A stretch of DNA of 38,519 nt from an uncultured Oscillospiraceae bacterium (GCA_902465155.1 CABQLY010000018.1:1-38519); one strand, 5' to 3'. Counted from the first letter of the stretch, positions 8,109 to 15,865 are shown. Notes: generated by a model not told the origin, from the sequence alone. Numbers and translations: made by a program.

Positions 8109-8894
8109 TTAAGCCTTTTCGGCAAGGCTTTTAGCCGGTTGCTTTTCGGTCTCGGCGCTCCGCCGCTCGGCCCCGGCGGCAAGGTTTAAAAAGCGCGGCT
8201 TGCGGCTGTGGCTAAAATCCTGCCCTAAGGGCAAAATTTTGTTAAATACGCAGGTGTGCTTGGGGGTAACGGTGCGGTCCTCATGCATACTGCCAAAGTA
8301 CCAATGCTTAAAGCTGCAGTAGCTTTCAATCTCCCCCAAAAAACCGTTTAATTTGTCTACATGGTCCGGCAGGCCGTTGCGCAGCAGCATGGCGCTTTTA
8401 ACCAGTGCGGGCGGTTCGTGGGTCAAAATGTAATCCACCTTTCCGCCAAGCTCATCCAGCGTTTCGGCGCAGTGCGCCAGCTCTGCCGGCGAGGGCAGCT
8501 CGTTTTTAAACCAGCTGCCCTGCTCAATGCGAATGTCCTTATCCGGGCTTTCACCGCCGCCGCAAACAAAAACCGTTTGCCCCTCTAAGTGAAAAACCTC
8601 GCCCCGCATTAGGTGAAACAAATTGCCGCTAATGCGGTGCACACGGCCGCCCTTCCAAACCGTTTGGCGGTAGCTTTCCAATAAATCAAAATTTTCGTGT
8701 GCGCCGTCTAAAAAACAAACGGTAAACTTGCGGGAGCCTAAGTATTTTAAAATGCTTTTTTCCAGCGGCGTGTTTTGCCAAACAAAGCCAAAATCGCCGC
8801 AAACAATTAAAATGTCGCCGGCCTTTAGCTTGCGCCACTGGCTATCGTACAAGCGGGATTCATCGCCATGCATATCCCCGGTAATGTAAACCAT
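8109..8894 (-). CDS. Calcineurin-like metallophosphoesterase
   Basis: A 261-aa predicted metal-dependent phosphoesterase. Metal-binding motifs in order: GDMHG (6-10, Asp7 and His9), GDFGFVW (33-39), DGAHENFD (63-70, in the place of GNHE/D), a THEPP motif near the middle, and GSMHED near residue 220. This family cleaves phosphomono- or diesters; the substrate is not predictable. The ATG at 8894 follows AGGAGA; a 22-residue upstream extension is rejected. The last 30 residues are Arg/Ala/Glu-rich and probably disordered. The gene is divergent from the carboxypeptidase gene. Confidence 0.85.
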   Translation of the reverse strand: MVYITGDMHGDESRLYDSQWRKLKAGDILIVCGDFGFVWQNTPLEKSILKYLGSRKFTVCFLDGAHENFDLLESYRQTVWKGGRVHRISGNLFHLMRGEVFHLEGQTVFVCGGGESPDKDIRIEQGSWFKNELPSPAELAHCAETLDELGGKVDYILTHEPPALVKSAMLLRNGLPDHVDKLNGFLGEIESYCSFKHWYFGSMHEDRTVTPKHTCVFNKILPLGQDFSHSRKPRFLNLAAGAERRSAETEKQPAKSLAEKA

Positions 8895-8968
8895 GCCCGT
8901 TCTCCTGTTTAAAATTATTTGTTGCTCAGCCGCGGCCAAAGCAAAAAGGGTAAAAAACAAAATTCCTC

Positions 8969-8997
8969 TTTACCTTAGCGGCAAAATGTATTATAAT
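8969..8997 (+). promoter_or_regulatory. Promoter of D-Ala-D-Ala carboxypeptidase gene
   Basis: TTTACC (8969-8974) and TATAAT (8992-8997) with a 17-nt spacer, 75 nt upstream of the chosen start at 9073. This placement supports the shorter start over the longer frame beginning at 8893. Confidence 0.65.
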
Positions 8998-9072
8998 AAA
9001 GTGTACTGTTTAAAAATTAAAAGCTGCTTGCTTTGTTTTTTCATTATATTACATTGCGGGGGAAAAATCAAT

Positions 9073-10392
9073 ATGCCTAAAAAAATAATCGCCGGCCTTT
9101 GCTGTGCCGTTGTGCTGCTTTGCAGCTGCTTTACCGCCGCCGCCTACGAGCCGGATACCTTTACCGTGCGGGCCGAGGGCTGCGTTTTGGCCAGCTTAGA
9201 TACCGGCGAGCTTTTGTACCAAAAAAACGAGAATGAAAAGCTTTACCCCGCCTCGCTAACAAAAATTATGACGGCCACAGTGGTGCTGGATACCGCCGGC
9301 GATTTAAACGAGGTTGTTACCGCCAGCGAAAGCGCCATTGCCATTTTGCAGGGCACCGATTCCTCCACCATGGGGCTGCAGGCGGGCGAGCAACTTTCGG
9401 TTTTAAACCTGCTTTACACCCTGCTGGTTCATTCGGCGAACGACGCCGCCAACATTTTAGCTGAGCGCTTTGGCAACGGCAGCATTGCGGAATTTGTTAA
9501 AAAAATGAACCAAAAAGCGGCCGAACTTGGTATGCAAAACACCCACTATGTTAACGCGCACGGCCTGCATGATGAAAACCACTACACCACCCCGTACGAT
9601 ATGTACCTGCTAACGCGCTACGCCCTAAAAAACGAGACCTTTAAAAAAATTGTTGAAACGGTTCGCTACACCCTTCCGGCCACCAACAAGCACGGGCAGC
9701 GCATTTTGGCAACCACCAACTTTTTGCAGGACGCCAACTCGGTAACGCCCGAATATTTTTATAAGTACGCCGGCGGCGTTAAAACCGGCTACACCGACGA
9801 AGCCGGCCGCTGCCTGGTTTCTACCGCCACCAAAAACGGCGAAACCTACCTTTGCGTGCTAATGAAATCTCCGGTTACCAACGAAAAAGGCGTAAAGGTG
9901 CGGTACGAATTTCCAGACAGTAAAAATCTTTACGAATGGGCCTTTAAAAATTTTGAATACCGCCAAATTTACGATACCTCCACCCCGGTTGGGGAATGTC
10001 CCGTAGCCCTTTCGGCTGAAAATGACCATGTAGCCGTTTTGCTGGCCGAAAGTGTGAACGCCACCCTGCCCAAAAACGCCGATAATTCTACCGTAGAGGT
10101 AGAGCTGCATTTTAATGAGGGCGGCGTGCAGGCGCCGGTTGCCAAGGGGCAAAAGCTTGGCACCGCTACGGTAAAGTACGCCGGACAGGAGCTTGCCACG
10201 GTAGATGTTGTTGCCATGAACGAGGTGCAGCGCAGCACCATGCTATACCTTATACAGGTGCTAACCGATTTTTTACATTCCCCTACCCTAAAGCTGATCT
10301 TAACCGTTTTAGCCGTATTTATTATTTTGCTGGTGGCCTACTGCCTGTGGCTGAACCGGCACCGCAAAAAACGCCGCAGACGGCGCAGGTAA
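9073..10392 (+). CDS. D-alanyl-D-alanine carboxypeptidase (PBP5/DacF type)
   Basis: A 439-aa S11-family penicillin-binding protein that removes the terminal D-Ala from peptidoglycan stem peptides outside the membrane. A signal peptide covers residues 1-24 (ends TAAAYEP). Active-site motifs: SLTK with Ser61 and Lys64, SAN at 121-123, and KTG at 237-239 in GGVKTGYTDEAGR. A PBP5-like C-terminal beta domain (about 300-385) precedes a transmembrane helix (LKLILTVLAVFIILLVAY) and a short poly-Arg/Lys cytoplasmic tail, so it is anchored by a true C-terminal helix rather than an amphipathic one. The ribosome binding site is G-rich. PPi-phosphofructokinase follows 60 nt later on the same strand. Confidence 0.92.
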   Translation: MPKKIIAGLCCAVVLLCSCFTAAAYEPDTFTVRAEGCVLASLDTGELLYQKNENEKLYPASLTKIMTATVVLDTAGDLNEVVTASESAIAILQGTDSSTMGLQAGEQLSVLNLLYTLLVHSANDAANILAERFGNGSIAEFVKKMNQKAAELGMQNTHYVNAHGLHDENHYTTPYDMYLLTRYALKNETFKKIVETVRYTLPATNKHGQRILATTNFLQDANSVTPEYFYKYAGGVKTGYTDEAGRCLVSTATKNGETYLCVLMKSPVTNEKGVKVRYEFPDSKNLYEWAFKNFEYRQIYDTSTPVGECPVALSAENDHVAVLLAESVNATLPKNADNSTVEVELHFNEGGVQAPVAKGQKLGTATVKYAGQELATVDVVAMNEVQRSTMLYLIQVLTDFLHSPTLKLILTVLAVFIILLVAYCLWLNRHRKKRRRRRR

Positions 10393-10452
10393 CGCCTTTA
10401 GGTTTTAATTTTAACGAAACAGCCAAGCGCATTTTAAAGGAGCATTATTTTT

Positions 10453-11679
10453 ATGAACATTGCAGTAGCACAATCCGGTGGCCCTACCTGTGCCATTAAC
10501 GCCTCCCTTTTAGGGGTTATAAAGCAGGCGTTAAAATACCCCCAAATTAAAACCATTTACGGCTCGGTAAACGGCATTGAGGGCATTATTAACAACCATT
10601 TGGTAGATTTAAAAAACGCCATTCGCACCAATGAGGATATGGAGCTGCTGCGCCAAACCCCCTCTACCGTTTTAGGCTCCTGCCGCTACAAGCTGCCAGA
10701 GCCCAAAGCCGACCCGGCCGTGTACGAAAAAATTTTACAGTGCTTTATTCAGCGCGGCATTAAAATGTTTTTTTACATTGGCGGAAACGATTCTATGGAC
10801 ACCGTACACAAGCTTTCGCTTTACTGCAAAGAGCATTTGGTAGATGTTAAAATTATTGGTATTCCTAAAACCATTGACAACGATTTAATGGAGACCGACC
10901 ACACCCCCGGCTTTGGCTCGGCCGCAAAGTATGTTGCCACCTCCATTCAAGAAATTGTGCGCGACAGCTCGGTTTACAGCGTGCAATCGGTAACGATTAT
11001 TGAGGTTATGGGCCGCAGTGCCGGCTGGCTTGCGGCCTCCTCCTGCACGCTGCGGGTAAACGGCGAGACCGCCCCGCACCTTATTTACCTGCCGGAGGCC
11101 ACCTTTTGCCTAAAAAACTTTTTAACCGATGTAAAACAAATGCTGGGGCGGTACAAGGCCGTTGTGGTAGTAGTTTCCGAAGGGGTTGAGGTAGACGAAA
11201 TCAACGGCGGCGACTACCGCTCCGGAAAGGTAGATAATTTTGGCCACCAGTACCTTTCGGGCGTTGGCAAGGTGCTGGAAAACAAAGTGCGGGAGGAATT
11301 TGGCTGCAAGGTGCGCTCTATTGAGCTGAATGTCATGCAGCGCTGCTCCTCCCACATCAGCTCCCGCACCGATATCGACGAAGCCGAGTCCATCGGCGCC
11401 GAGGCGGTTCGCTACGCCGTAACCGGCGGCGAAAGCGGAAAAATGATGCGGTTTCACCGCACGCTGGATATGCCCTACACCGTTATTATTGAGCCGGTTG
11501 ACGCCGCTTTGGTTGCAAACCGGGAGCGCTTTTTTCCCACCAAGTGGATCAATCCGGAGCAGAATAATGTATTAGACGCCGCCCTGCCTTACTTTTTGCC
11601 GCTTATTCAAGGCGAGCAGGTGATTCAAATTCGAAACGGGCTTCCTATTCATTACAAAGTTGGCAATATTTTAGATTAA
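10453..11679 (+). CDS. Diphosphate-dependent phosphofructokinase
   Basis: A 408-aa glycolytic enzyme that phosphorylates fructose 6-phosphate, here predicted to use diphosphate. The phosphoryl-donor loop reads GGNDS (110-114), where ATP enzymes have Gly at the position of Asp113, and PKTIDNDL (138-145) has the Lys typical of PPi enzymes. MGRSAGW (186-192) is the substrate-binding motif. PPi use makes the step reversible. Length matches the clostridial family. The start follows AAAGGAGCATT. No clear intrinsic terminator follows; a loose GCCGCC/GGCGGC hairpin near 11764-11800 with a T-run is the only candidate. Confidence 0.88.
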   Translation: MNIAVAQSGGPTCAINASLLGVIKQALKYPQIKTIYGSVNGIEGIINNHLVDLKNAIRTNEDMELLRQTPSTVLGSCRYKLPEPKADPAVYEKILQCFIQRGIKMFFYIGGNDSMDTVHKLSLYCKEHLVDVKIIGIPKTIDNDLMETDHTPGFGSAAKYVATSIQEIVRDSSVYSVQSVTIIEVMGRSAGWLAASSCTLRVNGETAPHLIYLPEATFCLKNFLTDVKQMLGRYKAVVVVVSEGVEVDEINGGDYRSGKVDNFGHQYLSGVGKVLENKVREEFGCKVRSIELNVMQRCSSHISSRTDIDEAESIGAEAVRYAVTGGESGKMMRFHRTLDMPYTVIIEPVDAALVANRERFFPTKWINPEQNNVLDAALPYFLPLIQGEQVIQIRNGLPIHYKVGNILD

Positions 11680-11847
11680 GCTTTTACCGTTGCTTTGGGC
11701 ATTTTTAAGGCCGGTGCCTTTGGCCCGTTTGGGGTAAAAAAACGCTTAAAACGGCTAAAAGCTTGCCGCCGTAACGCACGCAAAATTCGGGCGGCACCGG
11801 CAATTTTTAAAAAAATGCAAAAAAATTCAGTTCCTTAAAAATTTTTC

Positions 11848-11876
11848 TTGACTTTCGGCCTTAATTGTGTTATATT
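11848..11876 (+). promoter_or_regulatory. tRNA operon promoter
   Basis: TTGACT (11848-11853) and TATATT (11871-11876), 17-nt spacer, ending 18 nt before the mature 5' end of tRNA-Thr. It is a strong, stable-RNA-type promoter. Confidence 0.8.
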
Positions 11877-11889
11877 ATTAGGGCACTCA

Positions 11890-11970
<81 letters not shown>

Positions 11971-11996
11971 CCTACACGGGCTTGTCATTAATATAT

Positions 11997-12081
11997 GGGA
12001 GAGTTCCCGAGTGGCCAAAGGGGACAGACTGTAAATCTGCTGCTTTTAGCTTCGGTGGTTCGAATCCACCCTCTCCCACCA
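11997..12081 (+). tRNA. tRNA-Tyr (GTA anticodon)
   Basis: An 85-nt class II tRNA: acceptor GGGAGAG/CTCTCCC, anticodon loop CTGTAAA (anticodon GTA), long variable arm around GCTTTTAGC, T-loop TTCGAAT, and an encoded CCA end. It is cotranscribed with tRNA-Thr 26 nt upstream. Confidence 0.95.
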
Positions 12082-12113
12082 GAAAAAGCACTTGCGTTCG
12101 CAAGTGCTTTTTC
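12082..12113 (+). terminator. Terminator of tRNA operon
   Basis: A 15-bp perfect stem (GAAAAAGCACTTGCG and its complement) with a 2-nt loop (four-base TTCG-like turn) and a T5 tract in the 3' arm. It starts at the base after the tRNA-Tyr CCA. Confidence 0.85.
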
Positions 12114-12283
12114 AGTTCTATTCGCCTTACGCGAGTTCTATTGCTCCGCAGTGATATTCGGCTTCGCCGAGTGCTATTCGCTTTGCGAGTTTTAAAAGGT
12201 GAATAGAATACCACTGCGACAACGGCGCAATATCTCTTTTGCGAAAGCAAAAATATCACGCCAAACGAAGTGAGGCATATCAC
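12114..12283. repeat. Train of short hairpins in two inverted arms
   Basis: Left arm: four units beginning at 12114, 12134, 12152 and 12172 (spaced 20, 18, 20 nt), each with a TATT-type lead and a small hairpin (for example TTCGGCTTCGCCGA). The right arm carries the reverse complement of the lead, AATATCAC-like, at 12207, 12229, 12252 and 12276 (spaced 22-24 nt), again separated by hairpins such as TTTTGCGAAAGCAAAA. The centre is TTTTAAAAGG. The whole is a degenerate fold-back structure, like a MITE or REP-type element. Small open frames across it are not genes. Confidence 0.7.
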
Positions 12284-12364
12284 GAAAAGCACCAAGCCTA
12301 ACAAAGTACGATATACCAAAAAACAGGATGCATCATAACGGCTCACAACGGCCAAAGTCAAGTT

Positions 12365-12411
12365 ATCCGAACATTGTCATCAACGGTGACGCGTTCGGAT
12401 TTTTGATTTTT
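12365..12411 (+). terminator. Intrinsic terminator-like hairpin
   Basis: Stem ATCCGAAC (12365-12372) / GTTCGGAT (12393-12400), with a small inner GTCA/TGAC stem, followed by TTTTGATTTTT. No gene on the plus strand immediately precedes it, so it may be a relic or part of the inserted element. Confidence 0.6.
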
Positions 12412-12440
12412 ATAAGCGACTCAATTTAACATCATAGCAC

Positions 12441-12470
12441 AAGGGCAGAGAGTAAAAACTCTCTGCCCTT
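12441..12470. repeat. Perfect 13-bp hairpin
   Basis: AAGGGCAGAGAGT (12441-12453), loop AAAA, and the exact complement (12458-12470). It lies 70 nt past the stop of the leftward 182-aa gene and may end its transcript, though no T-run follows on that strand. Confidence 0.6.
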
Positions 12471-12537
12471 GCGTGTTTTAAGCCGTTTTATTGGCTTTTT
12501 GTTTTAATATAACTTTGTTGGACAAAGCCTCTCAATA

Positions 12538-13086
12538 CTATTCTTCTAAAAAACCGATTTCGGTCATTATACTGGATAATTTTTTCATCTGTTCTTCATT
12601 ACCCGAACATTTTTCAAGCGCCGCAAGAGCTTTATCCTTTAAAGCCTTTTTACCGGTTAAATCATCATACATTTTTTCATAAAACTTTAGCGCCTGTTGG
12701 TTTGTTGCTTCCCGGCAACGAACAATCTCGCCAATGGCTTTTGCTTTTTCCTGACCTGCAATATCACCGGGGTCAGATTTTGGCATTAAAGCAAGCTGTT
12801 CTAACGCACTATGAATATACTCTGTGTCATTTATTATCTGCTCTGTTTTATCAAGAACATATTTAATTGTTAATTTATCTTTAACCTTTGTTTTTGTTGT
12901 TGGTGCGTTCGGCATATCGTTATCCTCCAATTTTAAATTCGGCGGGCGCAACAAGCATATTTTGTTTTTTTCTATAAAATGCGCCCTCCCGTGTTTAACA
13001 AGACCCTTCGCCCTTTTCGGGTAGGTCGCTTCGTATTCATTTCCTTTTTCGTCTACCACAATAATGTTTTTTTCTATGGGTGTCAT
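12538..13086 (-). CDS. Unknown protein with PLMP/RRXRR-like N-terminus
   Basis: A 182-aa protein, not assigned to a named family. Residues about 8-50 read VVDEKGNEYEATYPKRAKGL then VKHGRAHFIEKNKICLL. This spacing (KxG, then P-K-R-A, L-V-K-x-G-R-A, then a hydrophobic I-x-L strand) resembles the N-terminal PLMP/RRXRR domain of IscB-type RNA-guided nucleases, but no RuvC or HNH domain follows. Residues 55-182 are charged and mostly helical (Lys/Glu-rich, ending MTEIGFLEE). It has its own promoter at 13148-13176. The start ATG at 13086 has GGGG directly against it, so the exact start is uncertain; the frame stays open for at least 15 more codons upstream. Codon use is AT-rich like the rest of the island. 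Confidence 0.75.
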   Translation of the reverse strand: MTPIEKNIIVVDEKGNEYEATYPKRAKGLVKHGRAHFIEKNKICLLRPPNLKLEDNDMPNAPTTKTKVKDKLTIKYVLDKTEQIINDTEYIHSALEQLALMPKSDPGDIAGQEKAKAIGEIVRCREATNQQALKFYEKMYDDLTGKKALKDKALAALEKCSGNEEQMKKLSSIMTEIGFLEE

Positions 13087-13146
13087 CCCCTGTGTAAATA
13101 ATGTAAAGCTGTTTTTTGTTATGGGTGCCGTCCCCGTTTACAAATA
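13075..13146. repeat. Direct repeat spanning the start of the 182-aa gene
   Basis: Two copies (13075-13100 and 13120-13146) of TATGGGTGYCRTCCCC followed by GTxTAxAxATA, 45 nt apart, which is in frame (15 codons). In the gene-proximal copy the sequence supplies the ATG; the distal copy has ACG at the same place. Confidence 0.6.
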
Positions 13147-13147
13147 A

Positions 13148-13176
13148 ATTATACCATATTATTTTATTAATAGCAA
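13148..13176 (-). promoter_or_regulatory. Promoter of the 182-aa gene
   Basis: Minus-strand TTGCTA (13171-13176) and TATAAT (13148-13153), 17-nt spacer, 62 nt upstream of the start. Confidence 0.6.
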
Positions 13177-13313
13177 TAACCGAATATTGATACTTAAAAT
13201 CAAACAAAAAATATTTTTAATTGGATAATATTTGGTAATTGCGCAGCCTACCGTATTATGTTAAAATAATTTATAGTAGCATGGCAGGACTTAAGTCTGT
13301 CACGCTAAGGGGG

Positions 13314-13566
13314 ATGATGTAATTCATAACTATTAATGAAAGAACATCGCTTGTGAAGCTCTCAGTATTTTTCATACTGCAAAACTTACACTATTTGAAC
13401 GGCGGCAAATTTATAGGAACAAAAAAGAGCTCAAAGAAGTGTTATCTGATAATGATGGGCTTGTTTTGATACCTCAATTACATTTGACGGCAGACCTGCA
13501 TTGGATTTTGATGAAATGTTTTCCTTGCTGTTTGCGTGGCACAAAGGAGCAAGGATGAATACTTAG
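13314..13566 (+). pseudogene. Broken small gene, about 84 codons
   Basis: After an AAGGGGG ribosome binding site, ATG at 13314 opens a frame interrupted at codon 3 (TAA). The same frame then reads FITINERTSLVKLSVFFILQ up to LHY. A one-base shift restores FERRQIYRNKKELKEVLS and DNDGLVLIPQ, and a second shift restores SITFDGRPALDFDEMFS and LLFAWHKGARMNT before TAG at 13566. The pieces join into one sensible small protein, so this is decay rather than chance. The family is not recognised. Confidence 0.55.
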
Positions 13567-13594
13567 AATTTTCATAAAATAAGGCGGGATCTTA

Positions 13595-14440
13595 ATGTTG
13601 AACTATAAAAACGGAAAATTGGCAGATCAAATAATCTCTATACAGCATCCTGACGGAGGTTGGGGGTGTTTTCATACTTTGAATGGGGATAGCGCCACAC
13701 AGATGACAACAGAGATGGCTCTGCTCCGTTTGGAGCTTTTAGGTTACACCGAGGAAGACGAATGTATAAAAAAATCTATTACCCACATGGAGACGCTGTT
13801 ACATACGGGTGAGCTTCCCGAAGGGAAAGAGAAAACGAGCGATTTTGAAACTTTTGTTGACCTTATTGTTGCTGCACGAATCCGCAGATTTACAGATCGA
13901 TGTGAGGTTGCCAATGAAATCGCCGCCAAATGGGCACAGATAATCACTAAGGCGTTCTGCAGCGGTGCTTATTCTCAGACTGATTATAATGCTTGCTATA
14001 CGAAAACATTTGGCAGAAAGCCCAAAGGCGGAAGACTTGCCGATTTCGTCAATTTCTATCAGTTATCCATACTTCCCGGTATGCTCAATAGGAAAACAGA
14101 AAGCCTTATGCTCGACTATGTGCTGAGACTAGAGGATGGTATCTACTATGTTTATGAAAACAGGCTCAATAGCATACCAGACGAGTTCCAAAGTAAAAAA
14201 GCAAGCCGTTATCTGGCAGCAATAGAACTGCTGTCACGATACGAATCCGGGAAAGAAAAATTATCCTTTGCCTACGATTGGTTAAAGAGCAATCAACGAG
14301 CCGACGGAACATGGGATATGGGCTCCGCTGCAAAGGACGGTGTGTATTTCCCGTTATCCGACCGTTGGGATCAACACACAAGGATTACAGACAGTACCCA
14401 TAGGATTAAAAAAATATTACAAATAGCAATGCAAATTTAA
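13595..14440 (+). CDS. Alpha/alpha-toroid (prenyltransferase/squalene-cyclase-like) protein, function unknown
   Basis: A 281-aa protein with helical hairpins of the terpenoid cyclase/prenyltransferase toroid type. The N-terminal repeat IQHPDGGWGCFHTLN (16-30) and the C-terminal repeat NQRADGTWDMG (233-243) match the QxxDGxW pattern of this fold. In between are helical segments rich in Leu, Tyr and Glu. The DxDD or DxxDD catalytic motif of cyclases is not evident, so an enzymatic terpene cyclase role is unlikely; it may be a binding or structural toroid. No signal peptide. ATG at 13595 follows GGCGGGAT, a weak ribosome binding site. AT-rich codons (ATA, AGA) mark it as part of the accessory island. 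It ends 170 nt before the S51-methyltransferase gene and may share its transcript. Confidence 0.7.
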   Translation: MLNYKNGKLADQIISIQHPDGGWGCFHTLNGDSATQMTTEMALLRLELLGYTEEDECIKKSITHMETLLHTGELPEGKEKTSDFETFVDLIVAARIRRFTDRCEVANEIAAKWAQIITKAFCSGAYSQTDYNACYTKTFGRKPKGGRLADFVNFYQLSILPGMLNRKTESLMLDYVLRLEDGIYYVYENRLNSIPDEFQSKKASRYLAAIELLSRYESGKEKLSFAYDWLKSNQRADGTWDMGSAAKDGVYFPLSDRWDQHTRITDSTHRIKKILQIAMQI

Positions 14441-14616
14441 TAAAGGAGCCTTCAATTAGGGAGTCTATAATCGGGAATGCCGAAAGGTTAAGACCGAATT
14501 ATAAGATTATCAAACTCGATAATTCGGCGCAGTTACCGTTCGATATGAGCGAGCTTGCATATAAATTCAACGGAATAACCACGAATGAGGTTTTGAAAGG
14601 AGTGGGTTTAAAATGA
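14441..14616 (+). pseudogene. Possible C-terminal remnant of an unknown gene
   Basis: The frame ending at TGA 14614-14616 is open across this gap and reads, in part, IGNAERLRPNYKIIKLDNSA then QLPFDMSELAYKFNGITTNE, which looks protein-like. It has no start codon with a ribosome binding site. Its stop overlaps the ATG of the next gene as ATGA, the usual arrangement of coupled genes. I infer the 3' end of a deleted partner gene, joined to the toroid gene by a deletion. The family is not recognised. Confidence 0.35.
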
Positions 14617-15800
14617 AACTCATTCTTTCGTCTTGCGATTTTCGCAATGAGAAATCAAAGAAAACCATGCTTAATAATCTAAGCAAACCGATTGATCAAT
14701 GCAAACTGCTATTTATCCCTAACGAAAAAGCAACACATGAAGCTATACACAGTGAAAAGTATTTTTTAAGAATGCAAGAGTTTGGATTTGCAAAAGATAA
14801 TATCGCAGTTTTTGACTATTATAATGCACAAAAGTTTATAAACCTGAATTTAGACATTATTTACATAAGTGGTGGAAATACATTTGCAACACTAAAGCGG
14901 ATAAAAGATTGTGGTTTTGATAAAGAAATCATACGCTATGTGAAATCGGGCGTTCTTTATATTGGTGGTAGTGCGGGCGCGCACATTGCCACACAAAGCA
15001 TTGCACACATCGCGGCGTTTGATCCTATTCCCGATGGTATGACTGATTTTAAAGGACTTGGATTGTTTGACGGTATTATTTTCTGTCACTATACCGAGGA
15101 ACACAAAGCGCTGTATGATAAGCTTAAATCGGAGGGAAAATACAAGGTATATGCCTTGCGTGATGAGGATTCATTGGTTGTAACCTCCACAAACGATGAT
15201 GTTGTCCGGCATTACGATTTAATGATAGATGAAAACAACGACCCTGTCCACGACCCGGAGCCTTTGCGGCAATATATGGACAAATGGGATGGGCGACAGT
15301 TTATTGATTCGTTACAGCTGACAAAAGAAAAATCCGTCCTCGAAATTGGTGTGGGAACAGGACGGCTCGCAGTTCACACGGCACCCGAATGTCGCGAATT
15401 TTGCGGCATTGATCTTTCGCCGAAAACCGTAAAACGGGCAAAGGAAAACCTAAAAGCACACGGTAATGTAGCGCTTATTTGCGCAGATTTTACAGAATAC
15501 AATTTTGAACACAAATTTGATGTGATTTATTCGTCGCTCACCTTTATGCACATAAAGGATAAGCAAGCGGCAACAAATAAAGTAAAGTCGCTGTTAAATA
15601 TCGGCGGTCGGTTTGTGCTTTCCATAGACAAAAACCAAAGCGATACTATTGATTACGCCACACGAAAAATCAAAATCTATCCTGATAATAAAGAAGATAT
15701 TGTGAAGTATATCACCCAAAGCGGGATGAATTTAATAAAAGTATTTGAAACAGATTTTGCTTTTATTTTTATTGCGGAAATGAAACAAAATAATTCTTAA
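14613..15800 (+). CDS. Fusion of S51 peptidase-like domain and SAM-dependent methyltransferase
   Basis: A 395-aa two-domain protein. Residues 1-205 match peptidase family S51 (dipeptidase E/cyanophycinase, class I glutamine-amidotransferase-like fold): MKLILSS start, YISGGNT (84-90), nucleophile elbow IGGSAGAH with Ser120, and FCHYTEEH with His159; Asp137 could complete a triad. Residues about 225-395 are a Rossmann methyltransferase: motif I VLEIGVGTGRL (242-252), acidic Asp267 in GIDLSPKTV, motif II CADFTEY, and FDVIYSSLTFMHI. Both domains keep key residues and may be active. The ATG at 14613 follows GGAG and overlaps an upstream open frame. No signal peptide. AT-rich composition fits horizontal acquisition. 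The substrate is unknown. Confidence 0.8.
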   Translation: MKLILSSCDFRNEKSKKTMLNNLSKPIDQCKLLFIPNEKATHEAIHSEKYFLRMQEFGFAKDNIAVFDYYNAQKFINLNLDIIYISGGNTFATLKRIKDCGFDKEIIRYVKSGVLYIGGSAGAHIATQSIAHIAAFDPIPDGMTDFKGLGLFDGIIFCHYTEEHKALYDKLKSEGKYKVYALRDEDSLVVTSTNDDVVRHYDLMIDENNDPVHDPEPLRQYMDKWDGRQFIDSLQLTKEKSVLEIGVGTGRLAVHTAPECREFCGIDLSPKTVKRAKENLKAHGNVALICADFTEYNFEHKFDVIYSSLTFMHIKDKQAATNKVKSLLNIGGRFVLSIDKNQSDTIDYATRKIKIYPDNKEDIVKYITQSGMNLIKVFETDFAFIFIAEMKQNNS

Positions 15801-15865
15801 TGCCGATGCATATGAAATGCCTTCTGCCGCAGCTTTTATACTTGACATTTCTTTGCGTTTGCGCT

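Noticed and set aside
12114..12283. CRISPR array
   Set aside because: The spaced motifs are 8-10 nt leads with hairpins, not 23-40 nt identical repeats with unique spacers, and no cas genes are present.
13595..14440. Functional terpene cyclase
   Set aside because: The toroid repeats are present but neither the DxDD nor the DDxxD motif is evident, and no isoprenoid genes are nearby.
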